A model generated the notes under the pieces. That model was not told the DNA's origin, made no database searches, and saw only the letters and a program-made list of their open reading frames with translations. A stretch of DNA of 26,639 nt from NCBI GenBank assembly GCA_900555665.1, contig USLX01000011.1, positions 1 to 26,639 on the forward strand, given 5' to 3'. Shown here in pieces: positions 7,055 to 14,267 of the stretch. This DNA comes from an uncultured Eubacteriales bacterium (lineage in GTDB: Bacteria > Bacillota > Clostridia > Oscillospirales > Oscillospiraceae). The position numbers and the translations under genes were made by a program. The first letter of the stretch is position 1; each line of letters starts with the position of its first letter.

Positions 7055-7800
7055 GCGCCTATGAGGCGCTCGCCGCGTCGTATGACGCGCTGACCTACGA
7101 CATCCCTTACGAAAAAATACTGCAATTCTGGGAGACGCTGCTCAGGCGCTATCGGCTCCGGCCCGAATCGGTGCTGGATCTGGCCTGCGGCACCGGCTCC
7201 CTCTCTGTGCTTCTGGCAGAGCGCGGGTATCGTGTGATCGGTGCGGATCTTTCGGAGGAGATGCTGGCGGTGGCGGACGAAAAGTGTTCGCATCTGGCGG
7301 AAAACCGACCGTTTTTTATCTGCCAGGCGATGCAGCGGCTGCGGTTGCCGGAGCAGGCAGACAGTGTGATCTGCGCGCTGGACAGCCTCAATTATGTGAC
7401 GCGCCCTGTGGATGTGCAGAAGACATTTCGGCGGGTGTATGAGACCCTGACGCCGGGCGGGTTGTTTCTCTTTGACATCAACACGCCCTATAAGCTGCGC
7501 AGCTTGGCTGGACAGACTTTCCTCGATGAGACGGAGGACAGCTACTGCGTGTGGAGAACCGAATTTGACGAAAAGCGCCGCCTCTGCTATTATGGCATGG
7601 ATTTATTCCAGCGGAGCGGCGAGCTTTGGACGCGGTCGTTCGAGGAGCATATTGAGTATGCTTATACACCGGAAGAGCTGGTGGAATGGCTCCGCGGGGC
7701 CGGTTTTTCCAAAATTGACGTCTTTGGTGACCGGAAGTGCCGCGCACCGAAGGATGATGAGCTGCGCAGTTACATCGCGGCCAGAAAGGAATTAGGATGA
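7051..7800 (+). CDS. Class I SAM-dependent methyltransferase
   Basis: This 249-residue protein is a Rossmann-fold methyltransferase. Motif I DLACGTGS (residues 43-50) binds S-adenosylmethionine, followed by the acidic residue in VIGADLSEEML and the post-I region SVICALDSLNYV. The C-terminal half has a beta-rich insertion (YCVWRTEFDEKRRLCYYGMDLF) and a second stretch YTPEELVEWLRGAGF common in small-molecule methyltransferases. The substrate cannot be read from sequence. It starts with GTG at 7051, overlapping the yerC stop by 4 bases (GTGA), and its own stop overlaps the hslO start in ATGA. The conserved position between yerC and hslO suggests an operon, but not a shared pathway. Confidence 0.85.
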   Translation: MSAYEALAASYDALTYDIPYEKILQFWETLLRRYRLRPESVLDLACGTGSLSVLLAERGYRVIGADLSEEMLAVADEKCSHLAENRPFFICQAMQRLRLPEQADSVICALDSLNYVTRPVDVQKTFRRVYETLTPGGLFLFDINTPYKLRSLAGQTFLDETEDSYCVWRTEFDEKRRLCYYGMDLFQRSGELWTRSFEEHIEYAYTPEELVEWLRGAGFSKIDVFGDRKCRAPKDDELRSYIAARKELG

Positions 7801-8687
7801 AAGATGAATTGGTTCGCGCCATGACGAAAGACGGCTGGGTGAAGGCAGTGGCCATCACTTCGACCGGGATCGTGGAGCGCGCAAGACAGATCCATAAGAC
7901 GCTCCCCACCGCGACGGCGGCGCTGGGACGGCTGCTCAGCGCGGCGTCGATGATGGGTAATATGCAGAAGATTGAAGACGGCTCCATTACGCTGCAGGTC
8001 AAGGGCGGCGGGCCACTCGGGACGCTGCTGGCCGTGGCGGACGCGGAGGGCAACGTGCGCGGCTGGGTGGAAAATCCGCAGATCAGCCTGATGGAAAAGC
8101 ACCGCGGCAAGCTCGACGTGGGTGCGGCGGTCGGCACGGACGGGACGCTGACGGTCATCCGTGATCTGCGGATGAAGGAGCCGTACGTCGGAAGTGTGCA
8201 GCTCGTGACCGGCGAGATTGCAGAGGACATCACGGACTATTTCGCGCGCAGCGAGCAGACGCCGACGGCGTGTGCGCTGGGCGTTTTGGTGGACACGGAT
8301 CAGTCGGTCAAGTGCGCGGGCGGATACCTTGTACAGCTGCTGCCCGGGGCCCCGGATGAGGTGATCGACAAGATCGAGGCCGGGATTTGCGCGGCGGGCA
8401 ACGTCACGGAGATGATGGAGGATGGTTTGCCGGGCACGGCGATTTTGCACACGGTGCTCGGGGCGTTTGAGCTGGAAATTCTGGAGCGGACGCCGGTGGA
8501 ATACCGCTGCTATTGCAGCCGCGAGCGCGTGACGCGGACGCTCATCAGCCTCGGGGAAAAAGAACTTCAAGACATTGTCGACGAGGGTGAGACGATCCAC
8601 ATCGATTGCCAGTTCTGCGACCACATCTACGACTATACGCCGGAGCAGGTTGCAGAGCTGCTGGACGAGCTGCGGCGCGAGGACTGA
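7797..8687 (+). CDS. hslO: Redox-regulated molecular chaperone Hsp33
   Basis: Hsp33 is a cytoplasmic holdase that is switched on when oxidants oxidise its zinc-binding cysteines, protecting unfolding proteins during oxidative stress. The 296-residue length is normal. The N-terminal substrate-binding domain contains LLSAASMMGNMQK and LQVKGGGPLGTLLAVAD. The C-terminal redox switch carries all four cysteines: C238-x-C240 and C271-x2-C274, with 30 residues between the pairs, matching the family rule CxC-x(27-32)-CxxC. The start ATG overlaps the stop of the methyltransferase gene (ATGA at 7797-7800). The presence of Hsp33 indicates that this probably anaerobic organism has a defence against oxidant exposure. 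Confidence 0.96.
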   Translation: MKDELVRAMTKDGWVKAVAITSTGIVERARQIHKTLPTATAALGRLLSAASMMGNMQKIEDGSITLQVKGGGPLGTLLAVADAEGNVRGWVENPQISLMEKHRGKLDVGAAVGTDGTLTVIRDLRMKEPYVGSVQLVTGEIAEDITDYFARSEQTPTACALGVLVDTDQSVKCAGGYLVQLLPGAPDEVIDKIEAGICAAGNVTEMMEDGLPGTAILHTVLGAFELEILERTPVEYRCYCSRERVTRTLISLGEKELQDIVDEGETIHIDCQFCDHIYDYTPEQVAELLDELRRED

Positions 8688-8689
8688 GC

Positions 8690-9382
8690 ATGCTGGAGAC
8701 GCTGTTTTCACAATTTGACAGCCTGCTCGTGCTCGACACGGAGACAACGGGCATCAACTGCCGTACGGATGAGATCATCGAGTTAGCCGTGCTGCAGCTG
8801 ACGCAGGAAGGCGGCGCGCTTTGCCGGGAGGAGATGGATGAGTTTATCCGCCTCTCGCCGGGCAGACATCTGCCCGCGATGATCACGAATCTGACGGGGA
8901 TCACGGAACAGATGCTGACGGACGACGGGGTGGAAAAGCCGGTCGTGGCGGCGCGGTTTGCGGAGATGCTCCGCGCGGGGCGGACGCTGATCGTGGCGTA
9001 CAATGCGCAGTTCGACCTCTGCTTCCTCTACTATTTTCTGCAAAAGCACGGGCTGGCGGATGCGCTGCGGGGCGTGAAAATGCTCGACGCGATGACGGTT
9101 TACAAGGATCGACGGCCCTACCCGCACAAGCTGGCGAATGCCGTCGAGGCCTACCGGCTGCAGACGCAGAACACGCACCGGGCCATTGACGACGCGACGG
9201 CGACGCTGGAACTGCTGGAGGCGATGGAGGCCGAATGTGCCGATCTGGAGCGGTATGTCAATCTGTTTGGCTACAATCCGCGCTTTGGCGAGCCGAAGCC
9301 GGCCATCGGGTCGATTACATACCGGCCGCAGGGCTACCATCGCACGGGAAAGCTTTATGAGGAAGAGATCACGTTTGTGTGA
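8690..9382 (+). CDS. DEDDh 3'-5' exonuclease, DNA polymerase III epsilon/PolC-exonuclease-like
   Basis: This 230-residue protein is a stand-alone DnaQ-fold exonuclease. The catalytic motifs are complete: ExoI LDTETTG (D16, E18), ExoII NAQFDLCFL (D109), and ExoIII HRAIDDA (H163, D168), giving the DEDDh set that coordinates two metal ions. A short C-terminal tail of about 50 residues (GYNPRFGEPKP, then RPQGYHRTGKLY) lies beyond the nuclease domain and has no recognised motif. I chose ATG 8690, two bases after the hslO stop, with GAGGA inside the hslO end as ribosome binding site; the frame is open further upstream but only inside hslO. It may act in proofreading, repair or RNA turnover; the substrate is not evident. 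Confidence 0.87.
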   Translation: MLETLFSQFDSLLVLDTETTGINCRTDEIIELAVLQLTQEGGALCREEMDEFIRLSPGRHLPAMITNLTGITEQMLTDDGVEKPVVAARFAEMLRAGRTLIVAYNAQFDLCFLYYFLQKHGLADALRGVKMLDAMTVYKDRRPYPHKLANAVEAYRLQTQNTHRAIDDATATLELLEAMEAECADLERYVNLFGYNPRFGEPKPAIGSITYRPQGYHRTGKLYEEEITFV

Positions 9383-9391
9383 ATTATATGG

Positions 9392-9421
9392 AAAGTCCCC
9401 CTCTTGATAGAGGGGGACTTT
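9392..9421. terminator. Bidirectional terminator between convergent genes
   Basis: A perfect 13 bp stem (AAAGTCCCCCTCT, 9392-9404, with AGAGGGGGACTTT, 9409-9421) with a TGAT loop lies between the exonuclease gene (+) and the Crp/Fnr gene (-). The A/T ends give a U-rich tail in both directions, so it can end transcription of both. Confidence 0.88.
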
Positions 9422-9453
9422 TGCGCGCAGACTGGTGGAAGGCGCCTTTTGGG

Positions 9454-10146
9454 TCAGGCATCGTCGGCAAGGGATTGGAGAGCGGCGGGCTGTAGGATCA
9501 CAAAGTGCGAACGGTTCCAGCGGAGGAGGCCTTCGTCCCGGAGCTGGCCGAGCAGGCGCGAGAGCGCGCAGCGGTTCATGCCGAGCTGGCGGGCCATCTG
9601 TTCGCGGGTCAGGGGAAGGGTGAAGTCTGTGGCATCCTGCAGGCTGAGAAAGCAGGCAAGCCGGCGGCGGCCGTCTGGGATGGAGAGACAGCGGATGCGG
9701 CGCTGAAGCTGCCAGTATTTCTCGGACACCTCACACAGCAAGTTTCCAAGCAGCCGTACGCAGGATGCGTCGCTGCCCGCCGCGCAGCGCGCAAGCAGCC
9801 GGGAGAGCGAGAGGAAAAAGATGCGGCTCTCTGCCGCCGTCCGCAGTTCCACAGGGCTGCCTACGGTCTTTGCCGACATGAGCACATCGCCAAACAGGCC
9901 GCCCGCCGTGTGTATGGCAACGAGATCGGCCTGTCCTGCGGCAGTATAATGCCAGGCCTCGATGCGGCCGCTCAGGACGATGCCTGCCCGGTCGACCCGG
10001 TCCTCCATCCTCCAGAGTACGGCGCCGCATGGCAGCTCCGTGACGGATGACCCGAGCGTGGACAAAAGCAGACCGAGCGCCTCGGGCGAAAAACCGGAAA
10101 ACAGCTGTGTCGACGCCAGAATTTGAAGATCTGTCTTCAAAAACAT
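9454..10146 (-). CDS. Crp/Fnr-family transcriptional regulator
   Basis: This 230-residue protein has an N-terminal cyclic-nucleotide-binding-like beta barrel (residues about 15-125, with GAVLWRMEDRVDRAGIVLSG and GGLFGDVLMS) and a C-terminal winged helix, LTREQMARQLGMNRCALSRLLGQL, typical of the family. It lacks the run of N-terminal cysteines that would bind an iron-sulfur cluster in Fnr, so it is not an obvious oxygen sensor; the ligand is unknown. A TTG at 10176 would add 10 residues, but I chose ATG 10146 because AAAGGAGGA lies 8 bases before it. It is divergent from the membrane protein gene at 10238, with a palindrome and two face-to-face promoters between them, so that gene is its likely target. 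Confidence 0.85.
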   Translation of the reverse strand: MFLKTDLQILASTQLFSGFSPEALGLLLSTLGSSVTELPCGAVLWRMEDRVDRAGIVLSGRIEAWHYTAAGQADLVAIHTAGGLFGDVLMSAKTVGSPVELRTAAESRIFFLSLSRLLARCAAGSDASCVRLLGNLLCEVSEKYWQLQRRIRCLSIPDGRRRLACFLSLQDATDFTLPLTREQMARQLGMNRCALSRLLGQLRDEGLLRWNRSHFVILQPAALQSLADDA

Positions 10147-10163
10147 CTCTGGAATCCTCCTTT

Positions 10164-10177
10164 GTTGCGGTTGCAAC
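10164..10177. promoter_or_regulatory. Candidate operator for the Crp/Fnr-type regulator
   Basis: The inverted repeat GTTGC-GGTT-GCAAC is centred near 10170.5. From the TATAAT of the plus-strand gene, transcription would start near 10211, placing the centre at about -41, the classic position for a class II Crp/Fnr activator site. For the regulator's own promoter the site falls just downstream of its start (about 10184), a position suited to repression. The site differs from the E. coli Crp and Fnr consensus. Function is inferred. Confidence 0.5.
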
Positions 10178-10190
10178 GTAATTTATGAAT

Positions 10191-10219
10191 AGTATAACTA
10201 TAATAACAGAAGATTACAA
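10191..10219 (-). promoter_or_regulatory. Promoter of the Crp/Fnr-type regulator gene
   Basis: Read on the minus strand, TTGTAA (10219-10214) and TATACT (10196-10191) are separated by exactly 17 bp. Transcription would start near 10184, giving a leader of about 38 bases. Confidence 0.6.
10199..10204 (+). promoter_or_regulatory. -10 box of the ECF-like membrane protein gene
   Basis: A perfect TATAAT precedes the gene at 10238, but no good -35 hexamer is present at 17 bp (ACGTAA). A promoter with a good -10 and poor -35 is what an activator-dependent promoter looks like, in keeping with the palindrome centred at about -41. Confidence 0.55.
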
Positions 10220-10237
10220 GACTCGGAGGGAAGAACA

Positions 10238-10771
10238 ATGAAAAAAACAAGCTGGATTGCACGGACGGCCATTTGTCTGGCGCTGCTGCTCTGCCTGCAA
10301 TTTGCAACCAAGAGCTTGGGACAGCTGGTTACGGGCTCATGCGTCAACCTCGTCATTGCGATGGCCGCGCTGATCGGCGGGCTGTGGTCAGGGGTGGCGG
10401 TGGCGGTCGTGTCACCGTTTTGCGCGTATTTACTGGGGATTGGGCCGGCGTTTATTGCGCTGGTGCCGTGCGTGGCGCTGGGTAACGCGGTGTATGCGTT
10501 GGCCTTTGGGGGGCTGGTGCGTGCGTTTTTACTGAAAAAGAAGGTGCTGGCGGCGATCATCTCGATGGTGCTGGGCGCGGCATTGAAATTCCTGGCGCTC
10601 TATCTCGTGCTTGTCAAGCTCGTGGCGCCGAATGTCGTGCCGCAGGCAAAATATGCAGTGGTTACGGCATCTTTCACCTGGCCGCAGTTGATCACGGCGC
10701 TGATCGGCGGCGCGCTGGCCCTGCTGGTCGGGCCGCTGGTGATGAAGGCGCTCGGTACAAAGAAATCTTGA
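10238..10771 (+). CDS. ECF-transporter S-component-like integral membrane protein
   Basis: This 177-residue protein is almost entirely hydrophobic, with about five to six membrane helices. Its architecture (first helix ending LCLQFATKSLGQLVTGSCVNLV, then an alanine/glycine-rich segment LIGGLWSGVAVAVVSPFCAYLLG, and a C-terminal helix before a basic tail) resembles substrate-binding S components of energy-coupling factor transporters. No ATPase or T-component gene is adjacent, which is normal for group II ECF systems that share one energising module. The substrate is unknown. Its start has GGAGG at 10225-10229. It is divergent from a Crp/Fnr-type gene and probably controlled by it. Confidence 0.65.
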   Translation: MKKTSWIARTAICLALLLCLQFATKSLGQLVTGSCVNLVIAMAALIGGLWSGVAVAVVSPFCAYLLGIGPAFIALVPCVALGNAVYALAFGGLVRAFLLKKKVLAAIISMVLGAALKFLALYLVLVKLVAPNVVPQAKYAVVTASFTWPQLITALIGGALALLVGPLVMKALGTKKS

Positions 10772-10799
10772 AAGTCCAGCAAAAATTCGAAAATAATCC

Positions 10800-10828
10800 T
10801 TGATTTTGTCAAAAGACTGTGGTAAACT
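10800..10828 (+). promoter_or_regulatory. Promoter of rplS
   Basis: TTGATT (10800-10805) and TAAACT (10823-10828) are 17 bp apart. Transcription would begin near 10835, giving rplS a leader of about 95 bases. Confidence 0.7.
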
Positions 10829-10834
10829 AATCTG

Positions 10835-10929
10835 GTCTGTGAAAGGATGGTCCTCTGTCGCAGCCGGCGCTACGGCGCAGCGGCATTTCCTGCGGCATGA
10901 ACACCTTAATTTGAAGGAGGACACAAGTT
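10835..10929 (+). promoter_or_regulatory. rplS 5' leader, possible L19 autoregulatory region
   Basis: The leader contains small GC-rich hairpins (GCCG-N6-CGGC around 10863-10876; CGCAG-N9-CTGCG at 10876-10894) and then an unpaired stretch with the GAAGGAGG ribosome binding site. Leaders of ribosomal protein genes in Firmicutes, including L19, are often feedback-controlled. No consensus match was confirmed, so the role is a guess from position. Confidence 0.35.
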
Positions 10930-11271
10930 ATGGATCTGATGAAGGCTCTGACCAGCCAGTACATGAAGAAAGAACTGCCGGAAATGAACGTCGGTGATAC
11001 GGTTCGTGTTCATGTCAAAATTAAGGAAGGTTCCCGCGAGAGAATCCAGATTTTCGAGGGCACCATCATCGCCAAGAAGCACGGCGGCATTGAAGAATCC
11101 ATCACCGTTCGCCGTATTTCCTACGGTGTCGGCTGCGAGAAGGTTTTCCCGGTGCATGCACCCAACGTCGTCGACGTGGAAACCGTCCGTCACGGCAAGG
11201 TTCGCAGAGCGAAGCTCTACTACCTGCGCAACCGTCTCGGCAAGGCTGCCAAGGTCAAGGAAAAAGTTTGA
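10930..11271 (+). CDS. rplS: 50S ribosomal protein L19
   Basis: L19 lies at the interface of the large and small ribosomal subunits. The 113-residue protein matches the family along its whole length: PEMNVGDTVRVHVKIKEG, RIQIFEGTIIAKKHGG, ITVRRISYGVGCEKVFPVH, and RRAKLYYLRNRLGKAA. It has a strong GAAGGAGG site and an ATG start at 10930. It stands alone between its own promoter and terminator rather than after trmD, its common partner. The codons are strongly biased to C and G endings, as expected for a highly expressed gene. Confidence 0.98.
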   Translation: MDLMKALTSQYMKKELPEMNVGDTVRVHVKIKEGSRERIQIFEGTIIAKKHGGIEESITVRRISYGVGCEKVFPVHAPNVVDVETVRHGKVRRAKLYYLRNRLGKAAKVKEKV

Positions 11272-11278
11272 TTCGTAC

Positions 11279-11311
11279 AAAAAAGAGACGCCATTGCGGC
11301 GTCTCTTTTTT
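11279..11311 (+). terminator. Rho-independent terminator after rplS
   Basis: GAGACGCC (11285-11292) pairs with GGCGTCTC (11298-11305) around a 5-base loop, with six A residues before and six T residues after, which extend the stem. It begins 7 bases after the rplS stop codon. Confidence 0.93.
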
Positions 11312-11633
11312 GTGGCTTCAGGCGTCCGGCTCCGCGCCGAGAAAGCCTCCCCGGGGGGAGGTGCCCCAGGGCGCACACTGGAGCGGAGCGGGGAGGGAAT
11401 CCTCGAATCTTCCTTCGCATCCAAGGACCCCCTCCGCAAGAGGGGGCTGTCTGCGCTCTGCGCAGACTGGGGGAGAAATTCCGCCGCCGCGGCCCTAAAA
11501 CAGAAACATGATTGCAAAATAAGCGACTGACGTCACTGGTACGGCAATCCTGTGAGCCTTCCGGAGATCTCCCGGGCTGCGTCTTGTCCCAAGGCCTCCC
11601 CCTGCAAGGGGCTTTTTGGTATGCCGGAACGCG
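11312..11633. repeat. Gene-free interval with hairpin repeat modules
   Basis: No gene is seen. The segment carries an inverted copy of the intergenic module (11326-11361; its minus strand reads GGGGAGGCTTTCTCGGCGCGG) and the hairpins CCCCCTC-N5-GAGGGGG (11428-11446) and GTCTGCGC-TCT-GCGCAGAC (11449-11467). A further C-rich/G-rich hairpin lies near 11592-11618. The hairpin with a three-base loop has the same layout as the one at 6161-6179. These elements appear only between genes. Confidence 0.65.
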
Positions 11634-11663
11634 AAAATGTCCCCCTCGGAAGAGGGGGACATT
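11634..11663 (-). terminator. Terminator of the CapA-like gene
   Basis: AATGTCCCCCTC (11636-11647) pairs exactly with GAGGGGGACATT (11652-11663), 12 bp with a 4-base loop. On the minus strand it is followed by a short U run, and it begins 4 bases after the stop codon of the minus-strand gene. Confidence 0.85.
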
Positions 11664-11666
11664 GGT

Positions 11667-12968
11667 TTATTTGCCGGAGTCGAAATCGGACTGCGTATAG
11701 GTGCGCAGGTGGGCGATGGTGTCAGTCATGGTTTGGTTGAGGGAGGGGAAGAGGTTTGTGGTAATGGCGGTGCGCACGGGGAGAATTTCGTAGCGCGGGG
11801 CCTCACCCTCGCCGTGGTCGGCAAAATAGGTTGGAGTATAGCTGACACCGGTGAGAGAGGTATCGCCGGTCTCACCGTTTTTTGTAAACGAGAGGTTCAG
11901 CACGACACCGTCGCGGCAGTTTGTGGCGACGGAGGAGTCCATCGTGGAATAGAAATTGCCGAGACTGTAGGCGACAAAACAGGTCTTTTCCTTGCCCGCG
12001 TCGGTGGTGACGGAGCGGGTCTCCATCGGGCCGACAATATGAGAATGAGTACCGATGATGGCGTCAACACCGCCCGCAAAGAGCAGATTTGCGATGCGCT
12101 CTTGAGAGCTTGTCACGGTGCGGTCGGACTCGCTGCCCCAGTGGAGCATGGCGATGATGACGTCCGGCTGGAGGGCACGGGCCGCTTCAAGCGAACGATC
12201 GATGGCCTCTGCCGCGATCTTATCAAAATCGGTTGCGTAGTCGGTATAGAGGAGGTCGACCGCATACTCGGAGCCGTGCGGCAGGCTGAGGCCGCCGAGA
12301 CCTTTGGTGTAGCCGAGAATGGCAACCTTGAGGCCGGAGACATTGCGGAGCAGGACGCCCTCGTTGACGTCTTTTTCTGCGGCGGAGGCATAGGTGCCGA
12401 CGTGCTCGATGCCGGTGGCGTTTAGGGATTGAATGGTGCTCTGCAGGCCGGTCAGGCCGTTTTGGATGGAGGCGGAGTTCGCCGTCTGCAGGACGTCGAA
12501 GCCGACGCCCGCGAGGGCCATGGCCAGCGCCTCCGGCGCGCTGCCGGTGGCAGAGCCGTAGGGTTCGCCCGCAAAATTCAGCTCGAGGTTGCCGAGCGAG
12601 AGATCGGCGGAGCTGGTCATGCCCGCGACGGCGGCAAAGCTGCGCGAAAAATCGTAGGTGCCGTCCTCCTGCAGGGCGGCGGCAAGGAGATCGTCGTCGA
12701 TCATGATATCGCCGACGGCGGCGACGGTGATGGTGACATCCGGTTCTGTGGTGATCTGGCTGGCTGCGGTTTTGGGCGCGGAGGGCATTTGGACGGACTT
12801 GTCCGCGCGGCAGGAGCGGAAGATCAGCACGGCCGAGAGCACCGCAATGATGAGCAGGACGAAGAGCACAAGGCGGATCTGCACACGCTGGCGCTTGCGC
12901 TGCTCCAGCCGCCGCAGGCGGCGCGCCTCGGCGAGCTGCTCCTGTTGATTAAATTCGGTCTGGGGCAT
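11667..12968 (-). CDS. CapA-family (PGA_cap) metallophosphatase-like membrane-anchored protein
   Basis: This 433-residue protein has a basic cytoplasmic N-terminus, one membrane helix (about residues 32-50), a linker, and a large extracellular domain of the CapA/PgsA family, related to calcineurin-like phosphoesterases. Motifs kept are GDIM (86-89), GNLEL (126-130), MLHWGSE (274-280), GTHSH (306-310) and SLGNF (335-339). The motif usually read as ANNHxxDxG appears here as ANSASIQNG (163-171), so the usual His and Asp are absent. Family members take part in poly-gamma-glutamate or wall-associated polymer assembly, but no capsule genes are nearby, so that role should not be assumed. The start has AAGGAGG 8 bases upstream. 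It is divergent from the GH25 gene. Confidence 0.85.
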   Translation of the reverse strand: MPQTEFNQQEQLAEARRLRRLEQRKRQRVQIRLVLFVLLIIAVLSAVLIFRSCRADKSVQMPSAPKTAASQITTEPDVTITVAAVGDIMIDDDLLAAALQEDGTYDFSRSFAAVAGMTSSADLSLGNLELNFAGEPYGSATGSAPEALAMALAGVGFDVLQTANSASIQNGLTGLQSTIQSLNATGIEHVGTYASAAEKDVNEGVLLRNVSGLKVAILGYTKGLGGLSLPHGSEYAVDLLYTDYATDFDKIAAEAIDRSLEAARALQPDVIIAMLHWGSESDRTVTSSQERIANLLFAGGVDAIIGTHSHIVGPMETRSVTTDAGKEKTCFVAYSLGNFYSTMDSSVATNCRDGVVLNLSFTKNGETGDTSLTGVSYTPTYFADHGEGEAPRYEILPVRTAITTNLFPSLNQTMTDTIAHLRTYTQSDFDSGK

Positions 12969-13089
12969 GCAGCGCCTCCTTGGGAAAATGTAAATTATTT
13001 GTTACGAAATGCGGAAAAATGTAACAGACGGGCGAAGAAAAAATCCGGTTTTTCAGGGAAAACAGGAAATCGACCGGCGATTTTGCACT

Positions 13090-13118
13090 ATTATACATCA
13101 AAAGTACGAATTACGCAA
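13090..13118 (-). promoter_or_regulatory. Promoter of the CapA-like gene
   Basis: On the minus strand TTGCGT (13118-13113) and TATAAT (13095-13090) are separated by 17 bp. Transcription would begin near 13083, giving a leader of about 115 bases. Confidence 0.65.
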
Positions 13119-13142
13119 GGAAATTTGAAAAAAGCGGCGCGC

Positions 13143-13171
13143 TTGGCGAATGGGGAAAAATGTGCTAGAAT
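13143..13171 (+). promoter_or_regulatory. Promoter of the GH25 gene
   Basis: TTGGCG (13143-13148) and TAGAAT (13166-13171) are separated by 17 bp. The start would fall near 13178, giving a leader of about 56 bases. It stands back to back with the CapA promoter, with 24 bases between the two -35 boxes. Confidence 0.6.
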
Positions 13172-13233
13172 CACTATAACATTGGTTTGGGTTGTGCTGC
13201 GAGTCGGCGCGGCCCCTGAAAGGAAACAAAAGA

Positions 13234-14136
13234 ATGCGCGAGGAACGGCGGAGAAAGAGAAAACGGCAGCAGCTCATCACGCTTTTGGTGTGTGCGTTGG
13301 CGGTGGCGGCGCTGGTTTGGGGCGTTGCGACAGTGGTGCGGAAGCTGACAAATTACGGTAACCGCAACATCGGGAGCAGCGAACAGGACGTGCAGGCGGA
13401 CAGTCCAGCGGTGGAAGAGCCGACGGTGGAAGACCGGTTCGCGGGCGTGGCGAGAAATAGCTATGATGCGGCGGGCTTTTATAAGGAGAACGGATTTTTG
13501 CGTTACGGCGATGGGACGCTGGACAGCGAGGTCGGCGTGGACATCTCGTCGCACCAGCAGAGCGTCGACTGGGAGGCCGTGAAGGCGGCAGGCGTGGATT
13601 TCGCGATTTTGCGCGCGGGCTACCGCGGATATACCGAAGGGGCCATTCAGGAGGACGAGACGTTTTTGACGAACCTCGCGGCGGCGAAGGATGCGGGGCT
13701 GAAGGTCGGGGTGTACTTCTTCTCACAGGCTTTGGACAAGGCCGAGGCTGTGGAGGAGGCCGAATTCGTGCTGAATTTGCTGGATGGCGCGGAGCTGGAT
13801 TATCCGATTTTCTTCGACTGGGAGGATATCGAGGCCGAGGCACGGACGGACGGTATGGATTCGGTGACACTGACGGCATGCGCGGTGGCGTTTTGCAAGC
13901 GTGTGGAGCTGAACGGCTATCGCGCGGGTGTATACTTCAATCAGCGGTTCGGCTATGAGGAGTTTGATCTGCGGGAGCTGCAGGATTATGAGCTGTGGCT
14001 GGCGGAATATGCGCTGTCGCCGAGTTTTCCGTATCATTTTGATGTGTGGCAGTATGCAAACGACGGGATGCTGTCCGGTGTGGACGGGCCGGTCGATTTG
14101 AATCTGGCGTTTGTGGAGAGTAAGACGGCAGAATAA
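13234..14136 (+). CDS. Glycoside hydrolase family 25 lysozyme (muramidase), membrane-anchored or secreted
   Basis: This 300-residue protein is a GH25 N-acetylmuramidase that would cut the glycan backbone of peptidoglycan outside the cell. It has a very basic N-terminus (RRRKRKR), one membrane helix (about 13-33) with no clear signal peptidase site, an acidic linker, and the GH25 barrel from about residue 98. Catalytic positions are visible: VGVDISSHQ (D103), FFDWEDIE (D195, E197) and PVDLNLAF near the end (D288). No cell wall binding repeat is present. An in-frame GTG occurs at 13192, but ATG 13234 is preferred because AAAGGA precedes it by 9 bases. Its role is probably wall remodelling. Divergent transcription from a CapA-like gene suggests joint control. 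Confidence 0.9.
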   Translation: MREERRRKRKRQQLITLLVCALAVAALVWGVATVVRKLTNYGNRNIGSSEQDVQADSPAVEEPTVEDRFAGVARNSYDAAGFYKENGFLRYGDGTLDSEVGVDISSHQQSVDWEAVKAAGVDFAILRAGYRGYTEGAIQEDETFLTNLAAAKDAGLKVGVYFFSQALDKAEAVEEAEFVLNLLDGAELDYPIFFDWEDIEAEARTDGMDSVTLTACAVAFCKRVELNGYRAGVYFNQRFGYEEFDLRELQDYELWLAEYALSPSFPYHFDVWQYANDGMLSGVDGPVDLNLAFVESKTAE

Positions 14137-14177
14137 CAAAATCCCCCGCACCCCAAGGTGCGGGGGATTTTGTTATT
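14132..14177. terminator. Long perfect hairpin terminator containing the GH25 stop codon
   Basis: A 21 bp perfect stem (14132-14152 with 14157-14177) with a CCAA loop starts in the last codons of the GH25 gene and includes its TAA stop (14134-14136). A/T-rich ends flank a CCCCCGCACC core, so it can work in both directions. Confidence 0.88.
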
Positions 14178-14226
14178 CCGGTCAGCTCCGGATTCATGGA
14201 AATGCGGGTCGGCGGAGAGAAGGAAG

Positions 14227-14258
14227 GGGCAGCCGCCGGCGGATCCCGGCGGCTGCCC
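14227..14258 (-). terminator. Probable terminator of the ybaK-TSCPD operon
   Basis: GGGCAGCCGCCGG (14227-14239) pairs with CCGGCGGCTGCCC (14246-14258), a 13 bp perfect stem with a 6-base loop, 9 bases beyond the minus-strand gene end. The tail is only moderately U-rich on that strand, so efficiency is uncertain. Confidence 0.55.
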
Positions 14259-14267
14259 TTTGGGCGC

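Noticed and set aside
9454..10176. An iron-sulfur Fnr-type oxygen sensor
   Set aside because: The protein has the Crp/Fnr architecture, but its N-terminal region lacks the cluster of cysteines needed to bind an Fe-S centre.
11616..13361. Long plus-strand open frames opposite the CapA-like gene (269 and 310 codons)
   Set aside because: They are antisense shadows of a gene with a clear family, ribosome binding site, promoter and terminator. No motif or translation start signal supports them.
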